This document shows, one piece after another, positions 11,068 to 24,642 of a DNA stretch of 64,000 bases. The notes under the pieces are model-generated. The model worked only from the letters and a program-made list of their open reading frames with translations. It did no database searches and had not been told where the DNA came from. The stretch comes from Adiantum capillus-veneris (taxonomy: Eukaryota > Streptophyta > Polypodiopsida > Polypodiales > Pteridaceae), in assembly GCA_014529385.2 (NCBI GenBank), contig CM043962.1:45389598-45453597 (forward strand), read 5' to 3'. Numbering within the stretch: position 1 is the stretch's first letter; every line of letters starts with the position of its first letter. The position numbers were made by a program, and so were the translations under genes.

Positions 11068-11285
11068 GGTGGCTGTCCTCGCTTTGCCCAGTAGCAATGG
11101 ATATGGTTTGCTTAGGACCTCGGGATATTGAATCCTGGGAAGGACTAGATCTATGTGACTCCACGTGACGTTCGGAGTCACCCTGGTCATAATCTGAGCC
11201 GCCGCCTTGATGCTCGCTCCTTTCACTCTGAAAATCCTCTGAGAACTCAAAAAATCAATGATGGTTGGTCGTCCTCTCTTCTTAC

Positions 11286-13550
11286 CTTGTTTAGCTCTGT
11301 CCACTTCAGTTTTTGGGCTTCAATATCCCTTGGTCGTGCTAGGGGAAATGGCATCGGTGGGATGCTCATTGATGGTGATACTTCCACTTTTGCCCTTTTG
11401 CTTAACCTTCTTGTGCAATGTTGCAAGTCCAAAAAAAGTGAGGACACTATAGCAAACCAAACACATTAGTTAAACAAGAAAAAAATTACTTATCATTATA
11501 TGCTTCAGCTTTGTCTTCAGAAAACTCGCCATCCATAGTCCAAAAACCATGGACAATCGCTCCACGTTTCCTTACCATGGAGCTTCTCTATCCAATCATT
11601 AGGATAGAAACCGCTCTCCTCTCTCTCAGACTCCACCCACGCATCGCTAGGATACTCAAGGTATGGAATGTGGAGACCTATCTTAAGGGCGCCCAACCAC
11701 CATTTACAAATAACAAGAGGAATCATTCCATCATTCAAAACACAAAATTTTAATATTACATCCTAATAAAATTGTATAGTTCAATATATGTATAGCAAGC
11801 ATCGACGGACAGTACATGCGAAATGCGGCTGCTCCTTTGCGCTGTGTGTGGCTCGTATGGCTTGCTTCCACTGTATAAAAGCCTTACCAAAGTGCTTTTG
11901 TTGAAAAGCCTGCAGTGCCTCGCCAAGAGACATGTTACAATCGTGTGAGATGCATGCATGTAGCTTCTTCAATGTGGAGTTCTTGGCCTCCATCTTCTCC
12001 ACCACACTCAATAAATCTCTGCACTCTAAGTATTAGTAATGTGTCACTACTAGATAAGACCTCGTACTCTAATGTTACTATGCTCACCTTTCAAGTTTCC
12101 ACCAATGAGACATCGCCTTTGGCCAATATATCAATCAGTTTTTTGCAATTTACCATTGGATAATATTTTTAATAAATTAAGGAGAATAAACAGTGCTTTC
12201 AAAAGCAGATAGTACTTACTCTACACACAGGAGTAATGCATGCCCGTGCAACCTCGAAGACTCTGAAGGGGGTCATTTTGCAACCCTTCTCTCCCCAACC
12301 CACAAAAGAGATGTATTTTTGTAGAAAATCTATTCCATTCTCGAGATTGGCTATGACTACTATCTCTAGTCCCTTTCGCACAAAAAAGTTCTCGATCTCT
12401 TTCACAGCCATATCATAGCTTGCCTTGTACTCATCTTTGTGCATGTGGTACTCTCTACTCTCCTTGGCTAGGAAATTTTGTGTTTTCAGCCGATACATTG
12501 CATCAAAATCTTCATGTGATACAAGTCGCCAAATCAAAGTGATTTCAGGGAAAAACCCCATGTACTTACCTAATGTATGTGTATTATAAATTTAAAATTA
12601 CCTTCGACACTAGTTGACTAGCAAAGACATGGGTAGTCTTAGCCATTTTGAACGGTTCATTGCCCTCTCTTCTTCATTGAATTTGTCCAATAAGGACTGT
12701 GGGTCGGCAAGCGCTAATTTTTGCATCGTAAATATGTCGTGCGCCACTAGTGGTGTGAGACACATGGACTCGTCTCATCGTATTTTTTAGTGTAACATTA
12801 TATTAAAAATTTATAACTAAAGTGCACAAATAGAAGTATGAAGAAACTTCCTTGTTGATCTTGCCAAGCACTAGCAAAAATTTCGGCATCTCCGCAGGGT
12901 CGCACTTCACAATCGTGCACTCAACCTTTGGTGTAGAGAATTCATCTAGCCGCTCCCGTAATGCCTAATCTTTCCACGCATGGAGCCAATGATTGCCGTC
13001 CCATACAATGAACATTTTCTCCTCCGTGTGAGAGAGCTCTGGAATGTCTCTAATTTGGTCATCAAATGTGGCCAACATCACTAACTCTCTCCCGTAAGTG
13101 CCGCGCCTATCAAATGGTATAAGATCTTGTCCGGGAAAAGCTTTGGATACAATGAAGCGAGCCATCGTGGGCACCACCTTTTTTGGCTATAGAGGTCGTT
13201 AGTTCTGCACATAATCAACGTTTGTTCTAATGCACGTGGTGGCCAAAAGACGACAAAGAGGGATGTGAGACAACAAAAGATTGTATGGCACAACATGTGC
13301 ATCAATCCAACCGATAAGATGTGGCTATCAACAACCACAGATCCAAAGAGAGCGACAAGAGGATCATTACCTGTGTTTTTTGCTTTTATGGTCGTCAACG
13401 TGACTACACCCATTAAAGGAGGCACTTGCACAATCGTCAACTAGGACGCTCCAACCAGGAAACTGCTCTCTTGAGTGGTGTGCAGAGGAATTTCTTCTTG
13501 AGTGATGAGAATCGTCATTTCTTCTTGGTGGTCCACGTCTTTGGACTTTT
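11286..13550 (-). pseudogene. Broken multi-exon gene with DGNH motif (unrecognised)
   Basis: A chain of protein-like blocks on the minus strand separated by A/T-rich gaps with splice signals. Supported exons: 12848-13177 (MARFIVSKAFPGQDLIPFDRR, then FIVWDGNHWLHAWKD, an in-frame TAG, ALRERLDEF), ~12602-12770 (LALADPQSLLDKFNEEERA), 12220-12569 (YMGFFPEITLIWRLVS; GTAAGT donor at its left edge), 11816-12025 (LHACISHDCNMSLGEALQAF; CTTAG acceptor), ~11520-11740 (SDAWVESEREESGFYPNDW), and 11286-~11440 (ending LKWTELNK with a GTAAGA donor). An upstream block (13200-13440) reads NDPLVALFGSVVVDSHILS before frames break. WDGNHWLHAW resembles the DGxHR segment of ParB/sulfiredoxin-like folds with Arg changed to Trp; this is an inference. 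The stop and frame breaks mean no intact product. Confidence 0.45.
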
Positions 13551-13597
13551 TTCTTGTTAAAATTGGCAATTTGTTTGTTAATTAGGATTCTCATGGC

Positions 13598-14054
<457 letters not shown>

Positions 14055-14072
14055 TTCTATTATCGTCCTGGG

Positions 14073-14088
14073 AGGTCAAATATGACCT
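14073..14088 (-). promoter_or_regulatory. 3'-terminal hairpin of LINE-A
   Basis: AGGTCAAATATGACCT (plus strand) is a perfect 6-bp stem with a 4-base loop, 18 bases from the tail. The same stem stands at 19043-19058, 20355-20370, 21826-21841 and 51836-51851. In the last the loop is changed (GATA for AATA) but the stem is kept. Hairpins in this position are the recognition site for reverse transcriptase in stringent LINEs; that role is inferred here. Confidence 0.7.
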
Positions 14089-14107
14089 ATGGGACCAAAT
14101 GAACATG

Positions 14108-17100
14108 TCACGTGGTGTGAGTGGAGTTCATAAGTGACTCTCGATGCTCAAAAATGGCTGAAATGAGCGTCGCAATAGAGAGTCCACATCGTGGTTGGGA
14201 GAGGAAGGTATGTAGGGAGAGCTCATGGCTGAATATATGGGGAAAAGAGGACCTAATGTGGTCAAAAGCTGAGCACTCAAGTAGTGTGTGGTACTCACTC
14301 TCTCGCACTTGACGAGGGCATAAGGTGCAAAGTCGATGACACTCCTCGCCAGTGCCCCAACGTCCTGTCTCGCAGCGTAGAGAATGGGAGCTAAGACGAA
14401 TGGAGGCAATGGTGCGGATCGCACTCAACGGGATGGGCTCAAGGATGTAGGAAGGGGTTCGGTTACCTCGTTCCGAGAAGAAGAGAGATTTGTAGTTTGG
14501 GGCAACGTGTGTGGTGTAATGGCTGAAGCGAGAACCTCCAGATTTCTCCCAAGCCATGATACATTGGCGTTGTAAGAAGGCCTCATTAACTTGGGAGTCG
14601 ATCGACGCATCCTTGACCAAGTGACATGCATCCCATCTTCCAAACCATTTCTTGATATCAAGCATCCACCCCGAACTTAGTATTTTGCTCTTGCATGTCT
14701 TTTGAACCTTTTGACTTGCTTCATATGCGATTCTAGGAAGTCGATGCAAAGGGCTACGTTGTGTCTTACGCATGTACTCCACAACCCTTTCCATGCCCAA
14801 GACCTCAATGGGAAGCGATCCGGACTCAAGAAGTAAGAGCATGTAGGGTGTTTGTGTCTTGACTTGGAGAAAGTTGGTGAGAAAACGCTTTTGGACATTC
14901 TCAAACTCTTTCCAAGTAGACTTCCCGATGCTTCCACCCCACACCTCCACTCCATAAAGAAGCACCGGTGTCACCAATGTGTCAAAGAGGTACTTTTTGA
15001 GAGCCCAACACTTGATCTCTCCTGCATTGCACATGTTCTCAAATGCATAATAAGCCCTCTTTCCGGCTTCCAAGCGACGCATTGCACAATCCTTCCATTT
15101 ATGATTGGATGGAACCTCAAGGCCAAGGTACTTGAAGTGATCTACCACTTCAAGTTTCTCATTGTTGTATACAATGCATGGATTTTCGTCATTGAGGGTC
15201 TTTACAAGCATAACCTTGGTTTTGGATCCATTCACGATCAGCCCGCTATGTAGGCAAAAGCGTTCCAAGACACTCATAAGCTTTTGTGCATCTTCTAAGG
15301 TATGTGCCAAGAGCACTACATCATCGGCATAAAGCAGAAGCATGATCACCGCATTTCCAATCTTAACCTCTTCTATGCCTTCTTGCTGCATAAAATCAAG
15401 AACCATGTATTCCAATTCATCAATGAGTAGCCCAAAGAGGGTTGGGGAAAGTGGGCATCCTTGTTTGACACCAATAGTGCTTGCAAAAAATTCTGAAATT
15501 CCATCTCCCATACGTAATCGACATATCACTTTTTGGTAGATGCGAAAGACTGCATGCATAAATTCTCTCGGCACTTGAAGGCTTTGCATACGTCTCCAAA
15601 GATTTCCTCGCGGTACCATGTCAAAAGCTTTCTTGAAATCCACAAAGCAACAATACAACTTTTTTCCTTTCAATCGAGACGCTTCCATAAGAACTCGAAG
15701 AGTGACAAGGTGATCAATAGTGCTATGATGCTTTCGAAAACCTGCTTGGCCAAGCGCACGTTTGCCATTCTTTTTAGCCCATTCACTTATCTTCATCTCC
15801 ATGATACATCCAAATAACTTTGCCATCAAAGAACCAACCATTATAGTGCGATAGTTGTTCACATTGTTTACATCTCCTCCTTTGTGCAAAGGTTTGATCC
15901 AATTTGCACTCCAATCATGAGGCATGCCATACTGAAGTGCAAGGTTAAACATATCGCATATCCAATATCGTGTTTTCTTGCTTGTCCATTTAATCATTTC
16001 AGCCTTGACACCTTGAAGGTCACCTGCCTTGCGAGTAGCAAGTTTCTCAAGCGCGCGGCATACATCTTCAATGGTAAAGAAGGGAGACATAAATGGAAGG
16101 GAGCTACAACCCTCCATCTTATCAACATTGGGTTGCTCATAGAGGTTCTTACAATGCATATACATATCCTCAAGAGTCAAGTCACCAAAGCTCTCAACGC
16201 GCTTGCCTTTTAGATTTTGCCAAAACTTGCCACATGCATGTGCTTTCTCTTGTGCTAAAAGAAGTTGTTTTTCGACTTCCCACCTTCTCCTCTTCTTTTG
16301 AACAAGTGCTTTGTATGTGTGTGAACATTCCAAGTAAACTTCCTTGTCTTTGATTGCATCCAATCTTAGCAAGTGTTTTCGGGCTTGACTACATTCCATG
16401 TCAAACCATTTCTTCTTGGTGCTACCCTTCTTAGACCTTTTGCAAGACATGTGTTTCGCCGAAAAGCATTCCTTCGCACAAGAGAAAATTACTTCTTTGA
16501 AAACTTTCCACTTGCATTCTAATGTTGGGCTCCCTTGATGCTCTATCATGCTTAACATTTGGTCCACCATATCAGCATATATAAGTGCTCGTTTGAAGTC
16601 TAGACGTAGGTACAAATGATTCACATCATGATTGGAGGCTACATGCTCGGGCCGTTTACCACACTTGAGGTCAATACATAACATCCTATGATCCGATTCC
16701 GGATTCCATTCACCAAGTGTAAAGCTTTGTATGCATTCTAGAGTGGCTTCTGAGAACAACATATAGTCAATCACGCTAGCACCATTGTGCTTTCTACATG
16801 TAAAGTCATTGGTGCCTTGCCATAGAGATACACCATTTGCAATGAGCATTCCGGTACTATTGCACATATGTAGAAGTGACTTTCCATAGTGATCCACTTC
16901 TTTTGCATCATTAGAACTTCGATTATACATGTATGAGTCATCCACTCTTCTTGATACATGCGGCATGTCGACTTGTTGTGTGTCGTGTTGTAACATATTT
17001 GTGCGAGCATTCATGTCTCCAAAAACAATGACTTCACCTTGATCCTTGTAATAAGCAATGTCTTCCTCTAGTTCAACAAAGGGCTGATCTCTATCCATAT

Positions 17101-17488
17101 TCAAGCGAGCATAAAAGTTGGAGTCATAGTGAGGAATGTAGCAGCCGGCCACAAACATGACTTGACCATTTGGTGGGCTGATTTTCAGCCATAAGTAGCG
17201 TTTATACTTATCTTCTTTGACAATGGAAACATCTTTCAAACCCTTTTTGGTCATACATGCTATGCCTCCTTGGCCTCTTCGTTGCTTTGCATTTTTGGCC
17301 CACATCAAAGAATGTACATCGTATTTGTCAAATCCAAGAATTCGTTGCGCATCATGCTCCCATGTTTCGACAAGAAGTATCACATCGGAGTCATTGGTAA
17401 GCTCATCAATGCCAATTCCCGGATTCCATGGATACCCGTTACAATTCCAAAAGCTTATTCGCAAGCGTGAGTTGGTCTCATAGATCAT
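14108..17488 (-). CDS. LINE-A ORF2: endonuclease-reverse transcriptase
   Basis: 1126 aa, uninterrupted. N-terminal APE-type endonuclease, about residues 10-275: SFWNCNGYPW, ILLVETWE (catalytic Glu), VFGDMNARTN and SDHRMLCIDL (catalytic Asp-His pair). Reverse transcriptase, about 480-800: WIKPLHKGGD, QAGFRKHHSTIDHL, FVDFKKAFDMV, GVKQGCPLSPTLF and the active-site LLYADDVVLL, then FKYLGLEVPSN. C-terminal CTLCPRQVRESEYHTLLEC is a C-X2-C-X9-H-X4-C finger as in other LINEs. Together these nick DNA and copy the element RNA at the nick (target-primed reverse transcription). The start ATG lies 6 nt after the ORF1 stop, which favours termination-reinitiation. No RNase H domain is evident. Copies B and D are decayed relatives. 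Confidence 0.9.
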   Translation of the reverse strand: MIYETNSRLRISFWNCNGYPWNPGIGIDELTNDSDVILLVETWEHDAQRILGFDKYDVHSLMWAKNAKQRRGQGGIACMTKKGLKDVSIVKEDKYKRYLWLKISPPNGQVMFVAGCYIPHYDSNFYARLNMDRDQPFVELEEDIAYYKDQGEVIVFGDMNARTNMLQHDTQQVDMPHVSRRVDDSYMYNRSSNDAKEVDHYGKSLLHMCNSTGMLIANGVSLWQGTNDFTCRKHNGASVIDYMLFSEATLECIQSFTLGEWNPESDHRMLCIDLKCGKRPEHVASNHDVNHLYLRLDFKRALIYADMVDQMLSMIEHQGSPTLECKWKVFKEVIFSCAKECFSAKHMSCKRSKKGSTKKKWFDMECSQARKHLLRLDAIKDKEVYLECSHTYKALVQKKRRRWEVEKQLLLAQEKAHACGKFWQNLKGKRVESFGDLTLEDMYMHCKNLYEQPNVDKMEGCSSLPFMSPFFTIEDVCRALEKLATRKAGDLQGVKAEMIKWTSKKTRYWICDMFNLALQYGMPHDWSANWIKPLHKGGDVNNVNNYRTIMVGSLMAKLFGCIMEMKISEWAKKNGKRALGQAGFRKHHSTIDHLVTLRVLMEASRLKGKKLYCCFVDFKKAFDMVPRGNLWRRMQSLQVPREFMHAVFRIYQKVICRLRMGDGISEFFASTIGVKQGCPLSPTLFGLLIDELEYMVLDFMQQEGIEEVKIGNAVIMLLLYADDVVLLAHTLEDAQKLMSVLERFCLHSGLIVNGSKTKVMLVKTLNDENPCIVYNNEKLEVVDHFKYLGLEVPSNHKWKDCAMRRLEAGKRAYYAFENMCNAGEIKCWALKKYLFDTLVTPVLLYGVEVWGGSIGKSTWKEFENVQKRFLTNFLQVKTQTPYMLLLLESGSLPIEVLGMERVVEYMRKTQRSPLHRLPRIAYEASQKVQKTCKSKILSSGWMLDIKKWFGRWDACHLVKDASIDSQVNEAFLQRQCIMAWEKSGGSRFSHYTTHVAPNYKSLFFSERGNRTPSYILEPIPLSAIRTIASIRLSSHSLRCETGRWGTGEECHRLCTLCPRQVRESEYHTLLECSAFDHIRSSFPHIFSHELSLHTFLSQPRCGLSIATLISAIFEHRESLMNSTHTT

Positions 17489-17494
17489 GTGTCC

Positions 17495-18436
17495 CTATTT
17501 GTTGGGTGGACTTGCATCCTCCTCAAGTGCCTTTTCTTCTTGAGATGATACCTTAACCTTCTTGCTTCTTTCCTCGTATGCTTTGCGACGTACATTTTGT
17601 TGCATAAGAGTGCGATCCTCATATACATTACAACCCGTTCCTTTGAGGTAGATCCAACCATTGTCAAGGATGATCTTTCTCTTTACCTCATCAGCCATGG
17701 TACATACAATAGGTCTTTCTCCCGAGCGAGGGACTCCTTGTTTTCCAGCTCGATGTGCACCATAAGCCATGATTCCTGACATGCCAAAGTGTGTAGCAAA
17801 AAACTCTTCAATAGCAACCGCAAGAGATTGGGGTGTTTCCATGCTTTCCTCCTTGATTCCACGAATGACGATGTTCTTTGAGCGTTTTTGTCGTTCTTGC
17901 AATTCTTGAGTGTCCACATTCTCTACATTCTTTGCTTGGACAACGGCTTGCGTGATAGGAGATGTAGAAACCACATTATCCTTACATATATCAGCCCATG
18001 ATTTGGATGCATTTCTCATCTCACATACATCATGTCGTATTGTATCTATCGTTTCCTCTTTCAATACATGATCACTCTCAACTTTGCTCAAGCGCTCTTT
18101 CACTACATTCATGTCCACAAGAGAGCGTTTACATTCTTGAACTTCATTCTCAAGATGCATCAAGCGCGTTGTTTGCATTTCAAGAACCTTCTTGAGGTGC
18201 TCATTCTCCACAACGAGAACTCTTAAAGTACCATTCTCCATTGCAAGTGCGCGCAACTCTTCACCTTGCTTGTTGACGGTTTCTTGTAACGAGATCAAGT
18301 AAGCCATGATCATTGCTTCCGTTGTTGTAGACGATGTGGTTGGATTAGCATCCAAATTCCTTGGAGATTTTGCATCATTCTCCATGGCGAGTGTGGCTTT
18401 CCCACCCTTGCGAGTTTTGTCTGACATTGCCTTCAA
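17495..18436 (-). CDS. LINE-A ORF1: coiled-coil RNA-binding protein
   Basis: 313 aa, uninterrupted. Residues ~45-135 are heptad-rich and charged (LISLQETVNKQGEELRALA, LKKVLEMQTTRLMHLE), predicting a coiled coil for multimerisation. Residues ~185-285 look like the RRM-type fold of LINE ORF1 proteins: NIVIRGIKEES, RPIVCTMADEVKRKIILDNG, YLKGTGCNVYEDRT. The C-terminus is Lys/Glu-rich. Such proteins coat the element RNA. The start at 18436 (MKAMSDKTRK) has a second Met four residues on; either could be used. The N-terminal half was also captured in Copia-2 (7506-7891). Confidence 0.85.
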   Translation of the reverse strand: MKAMSDKTRKGGKATLAMENDAKSPRNLDANPTTSSTTTEAMIMAYLISLQETVNKQGEELRALAMENGTLRVLVVENEHLKKVLEMQTTRLMHLENEVQECKRSLVDMNVVKERLSKVESDHVLKEETIDTIRHDVCEMRNASKSWADICKDNVVSTSPITQAVVQAKNVENVDTQELQERQKRSKNIVIRGIKEESMETPQSLAVAIEEFFATHFGMSGIMAYGAHRAGKQGVPRSGERPIVCTMADEVKRKIILDNGWIYLKGTGCNVYEDRTLMQQNVRRKAYEERSKKVKVSSQEEKALEEDASPPNK

Positions 18437-18559
18437 GTCGGCAACAAAAACGCAAAGTTTTGACAGTTTTTTCAGTTCTGAGATGCTGTTACAGCAAAGC
18501 CTTCCATTACACAGAAAAATTCTGTCTTTACATCAATGCGTAGAGGGCTTCGTGCTCTT

Positions 18560-18561
<2 letters not shown>

Positions 18562-18620
<59 letters not shown>

Positions 18621-18624
18621 TGGT

Positions 18625-18680
<56 letters not shown>

Positions 18681-18709
18681 GGAGTGGTTCCCATGGTTGA
18701 GGGATGTAA

Positions 18710-18740
<31 letters not shown>

Positions 18741-18771
18741 GATGGATGGTGGGCGGTTCCCACGGGGAAGG

Positions 18772-18816
<45 letters not shown>

Positions 18817-18951
18817 CCCTTTGGGGGAGGGGATGGGAAGAGAGAGAGGGGGGGGAGTGGTTCCCATGGGTGAGGGATGTAAAGAGAGAGACAGAGAGGG
18901 AGAGAGAGAGAAAGATGGATGGGGGTCGGTTCCCATGGGGAAGGGGGGGGG

Positions 18952-19024
<73 letters not shown>
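18562..19024. repeat. Composite (AG)n block between LINE-A and LINE-B
   Basis: Several (AG)n tracts broken by recurring interludes: GTGGTTCCCATGG...GAGGGATGTAAAG (about 18683 and 18855), CGGTTCCCAYGGGGAAGGGG (about 18754 and 18926), and G-runs. A related interlude sits left of LINE-A at ~13910. The block is a higher-order microsatellite array; all long frames through it on either strand are artefacts. Confidence 0.85.
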
Positions 19025-19030
<6 letters not shown>

Positions 19031-20273
19031 TATCATCCTCGGAGGTCAAATATGACCTATGGGACCAAATGAACATGTCACATAGTGTGAATGGAGGTCA
19101 TAAGTGACTCTCGATGCTCAAAAATGGTTGAAATGAGCATCGCAATAGAGAGTCCACATCGTGGTTGGGAGAGGAAGTTATGTAGGGAGAGCACATGGCT
19201 GAATATATGGGGAAAAGAGGACCTAATGTGGTCAAAAGCTGAGCACTCAAGTAGTGTGTGGTACTCTCTCTCTCTCTCTCGCACTTGACGAGGGCATAAG
19301 GTGCAAAGTCGATGAGACTCCTCGCCAATGCCTCAACGTCCTGTCTCGCAGCATAGAGAATGCGAGCTAAGATGAATAGAGGCAATGGTGCGGATCGCAC
19401 TCAATGGGATGGGCTCAAGGATGTAGAGATGGGTTCGGTTATCGCACTCGGAGAAGAAGAGAGATTTGTAGTTTGGGGCAATGTGTGTGGTGTAATGGCT
19501 TAAGCGAGAACCTCCGGATTTCTCCCAAGACATGATACATTGGCGTTGTAAGAAGTCCTCAAGTGACATGCATCCCACCTTCCAAACCATTTCTTGATGT
19601 CAAGCATCCACCCCGAACTTAATATTTTGCTCTTGCCTGTCTTTTGGACCTTTTGACTTGCTTCATATGTGATTCTAGGAAGTCGATACAAAGGGCTACG
19701 TTGTGTCTTTAGCATGTACTTCACAACCCTTTGCATGCCCAAGACCTCAACGGGAAGCGATCTGGACTCAAGAAGTAAGAGCATGTAGGGTGTTTATGTC
19801 TTGACTTGGAAAATGTTGGTGAGAAAACGCTTTTGGACATTCTCAAACTCTTTCCAAGTAGACTTCTCGACGCTACTAGCCCACACCTCCACTCCATAAA
19901 GAAGCACCGATGTCACCAATGTGTCAAAGAGGTACTTTTTGAGAGCCCAACACTTGATCTCTCCAGCATTGCACATGTTCTCAAATGCATAATAAGCCCT
20001 CTTTCCGGCTTCCAAGCGACGCATTGCGCAATCCTTCCATCTATGATTGGATGGAATCTCAAGGCCAAGGTACTTGAAGCTATCTACCACTTCAAGTTGC
20101 TCATTGTTGTATACAATGCATGGATTCTCATCATTGAGGGTCTTTACAAGCATAACCTTGGTTTTGGATCCATTCACGATCAGCCCGCTATGTAGGCAAA
20201 AGCGTTCCAAGACACTCATAAGCTTTTGTGCATCTTCTAAGGTATGTGCCAAGAGCAATACATCATCACACAT
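19025..20273 (-). mobile_element. LINE-B: 5'-truncated copy of the LINE-A family
   Basis: Matches the 3' quarter of LINE-A: RT from just after the Tyr-Ala of the YADD box (DDVLLLAHTLED) to the C-terminal finger and the same 3' hairpin (19043-19058). Frames: 19794-20273 (RT C-terminal part), 19500-19784, 19333-19590 and 19098-19400. A short deletion (~80 bp) removes the segment equal to LINE-A VKDASIDSQVNEAF, and a CT-run insertion lies near 19266. Truncation at the 5' end is typical of LINE copies. The breakpoint abuts the (AG)n tail of half-LINE-C. Confidence 0.85.

Positions 20274-20336
<63 letters not shown>
20274..20336. repeat. (GA)n array at half-LINE-C 3' end
   Basis: About 30 GA units joining the 5' breakpoint of LINE-B to the 3' end of half-LINE-C. 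Confidence 0.9.
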
Positions 20337-20338
<2 letters not shown>

Positions 20339-20460
20339 CCATTATCATCCTCGGAGGTCAAATATGACCTATGGGACCAATAAAACATGTACAATAAAGA
20401 CTCCTCTATCTAAGAGGGTACAATGGCTGCAATAACCCACGTAGATGTGTGTGCGTGTGG

Positions 20461-20486
20461 GGGGGTGGGGGGGGGGGGGGGGGGGT
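20461..20486. repeat. Interrupted poly-G tract
   Basis: A G-run broken by a few T residues in the 3' UTR of half-LINE-C. Confidence 0.8.
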
Positions 20487-20546
20487 GATACAACAAAATT
20501 GCAACAAATGTTGCTTAGGAGGGTGGGGATGGTTAAGGGGGAGGAT

Positions 20547-21300
20547 ATGGATGTCAGGCGGGTTTTTGTGTGCGAAACTCCTCGATTATGGCTCTACCGC
20601 CACGATAGACAACATACTTACCTGCGGCCCGTGCATCTCATACCTTTTGCAGCTCTTGCTTCTTTATCTTGAGTTGGGCGGAGGCTAGAGCCTCGCTAAT
20701 CCATATGGTTGTGCCCTTGAGAAGATGTGTTTGCTTTAAGAGTGTCGTGCGGTCCTCTTTGGTCTTGAAAACAAGGCTCCCTTGGTTGGTGCGGGGATCC
20801 CGATCGACGAAGTCGATGGTGGGGATGTCAAACCTGAGTGGTTGGATAGCATTGTTGAGCTTGGTTAAGGTAGTAGGAAAATTGTCAGTCTCCTCCGACC
20901 AAGAGGAGGGTAAGCCACCAATGCGTAGAGTCAAAGCAAGGCCTTCCCTACGACGACATTCTTGTAGGCACTCCTCCACTTTGAAGGGGATGGTAGCAGC
21001 ATTTTCTTGAATTTGGGTGGCTAATGAAGACACATTCTGAGTGAATGTGTGCTCTGCTTCTTTGGCCTTTGCTAGGATGAGGTCAGTGTCCGCTGCTTTC
21101 TGAGATTCGAGCAATTGGAGGTGCGCTTCAAGGGCAACAAGACATAATTTGAGTTCGTCATTCTCGTTCTTCAGCTGCTTGACTTGGGCTTGGAGGCGGT
21201 CGAGCAGGTCTATCTTGGGGGTCGCCATGAACGATCTGGTCTTTCTTGGTGTTGAGGGTGCACCGCGGATGTTCTTGACATCGTTGGTTTTGGCCATCAT
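20547..21300 (-). pseudogene. Half-LINE-C ORF1-type protein with one premature stop
   Basis: 220 aa to a TGA at 20638; the same frame then runs on to 20547 (GKYVVYRGGRAIIEEF). Residues ~30-110 are a coiled coil (LLDRLQAQVKQLKNENDELK). Residues ~125-215 resemble the LINE ORF1 RNA-binding fold: ALTLRIGGLPSSW, GSLVFKTKEDRTTLL, LLKGTTIWISEALA. The layout and C-terminal YRGG segment match the 51981-52735 frame, where that segment is also kept. The most likely role is binding its own RNA. Confidence 0.7.
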
Positions 21301-21685
21301 TCAGGCTTGGGAGTCGATTAGCTTGCTGCTACCGAGTAAGACTTGCAGGTGGTTAAGTCGATGGAGATGGGCTGTCAAGCAATGTACTGTCCAAAGCCTA
21401 AGAGCTAGACAATGACGATTTGCAGGCAAGGATAGAGATGGGCTCAAGAGTTGGCGGGAATTGTTGTCAAGTAGGGAGGCCTAAAACTTGCTGCAATGCA
21501 TCCGAAGAGACGGGCTCGGGCTGCTTCATTTCATTTGGCGTGCTGCATCCGACAGAGAGCAGGTCGACGAGGTGCCCGACAGAGATGAGCATGCATGTGT
21601 CGTGAGCAGGTCGACGGGGTGTGCTACAGAGATGGGCGCGCATGTGTCGTGCGGGGGGGTTTCCTCAGAGGGGGAAGGGCGGGGC

Positions 21686-23945
<2,260 letters not shown>

Positions 23946-24531
23946 CGCAAATTATTCTTGTCACGTGTTTAACCGTAGTAGCAGCTTCCTAGTGGTCTAG
24001 GATCGACTCTTCTTGAGGGCGAGGTATCACGTTTAGCCTAGTCACAGCCACCTCTGTCTCCTTTACAACATCACCGGGAGTCGAGTGTGCCATCTGCTCC
24101 TCCTCTGAGTAGACCTCTAGATATAGTTCTAAGTTGGCCAAGCCATGGTCAACCGCTCTATCGGCCACTATTTTCCACACTGCCTATGGGGCCCCCACGT
24201 GCACACGCCCTAGTAGTGCAACCGCCACAGGATTTGCCGCCACCGGGAACCTAAATACCGATTTGTATTGATTACTCCATATGAACTTATTCTCTATGTA
24301 ATGGTGCACCAAAACTTACTGGTTGGTCATACTCTGTTTTAATTTTTGATGAGCATCATGTGCTATGTGCTTGCCACTATGGTGTTTTGTGACTATGTTT
24401 AATTTTTGAAGGCAAGTCAATCGAACGTGGTTAATATTATAGTGAGAATTTTTTTCCACTTTAATTTATGTGAAAATATTACGAAGGACATGGTGCGACT
24501 GATCTTTGAAGTAAAAATGCTCGCGGTTCTT

Positions 24532-24546
24532 TATAAATAGCCAAAA
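24532..24546 (+). promoter_or_regulatory. TATA box of the RepR ORF
   Basis: CTTTATAAATAGCCA lies ~110 bp before the ATG at 24643 and is conserved in copy 2 at ~32241, with the same CATTTATTCATTTGCAAG leader following. This spacing fits a plant RNA polymerase II promoter. Confidence 0.5.
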
Positions 24547-24642
24547 AAGCACTATTTTCATTTATTCATTCATTTGCAAGTTTCTCTAAGTATCTATTTT
24601 CGAAAGTTATTACTTTAGTTTTCTCTCATTGACATATTTACC

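Larger units (their letters stand above)
14055..18561 (-). mobile_element. LINE-A: near-complete two-ORF non-LTR retrotransposon
   Basis: A ~4.5-kb element on the minus strand: ~125-bp 5' UTR (18437-18561), ORF1 (17495-18436), 6-nt spacer, ORF2 (14108-17488) and a ~53-bp 3' UTR with a hairpin (14073-14088) ending at a (CT)n array. Both ORFs are uninterrupted and all expected catalytic motifs are present, so this may be a recently active copy. Both ends touch (GA)n arrays, which suggests insertion into a microsatellite. No classical target duplication can be recognised inside such DNA. It is distinct from the L1-type remnant at 28162-30560. Confidence 0.85.

Noticed and set aside
14852-15253. 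Antisense frames of 60-133 aa opposite LINE-A ORF2 and other pol genes
   Set aside because: Shadows of the coding strand; no motif, and the same antisense frame in LINE-B (19806-20195) is explained by the shared ORF2 sequence.
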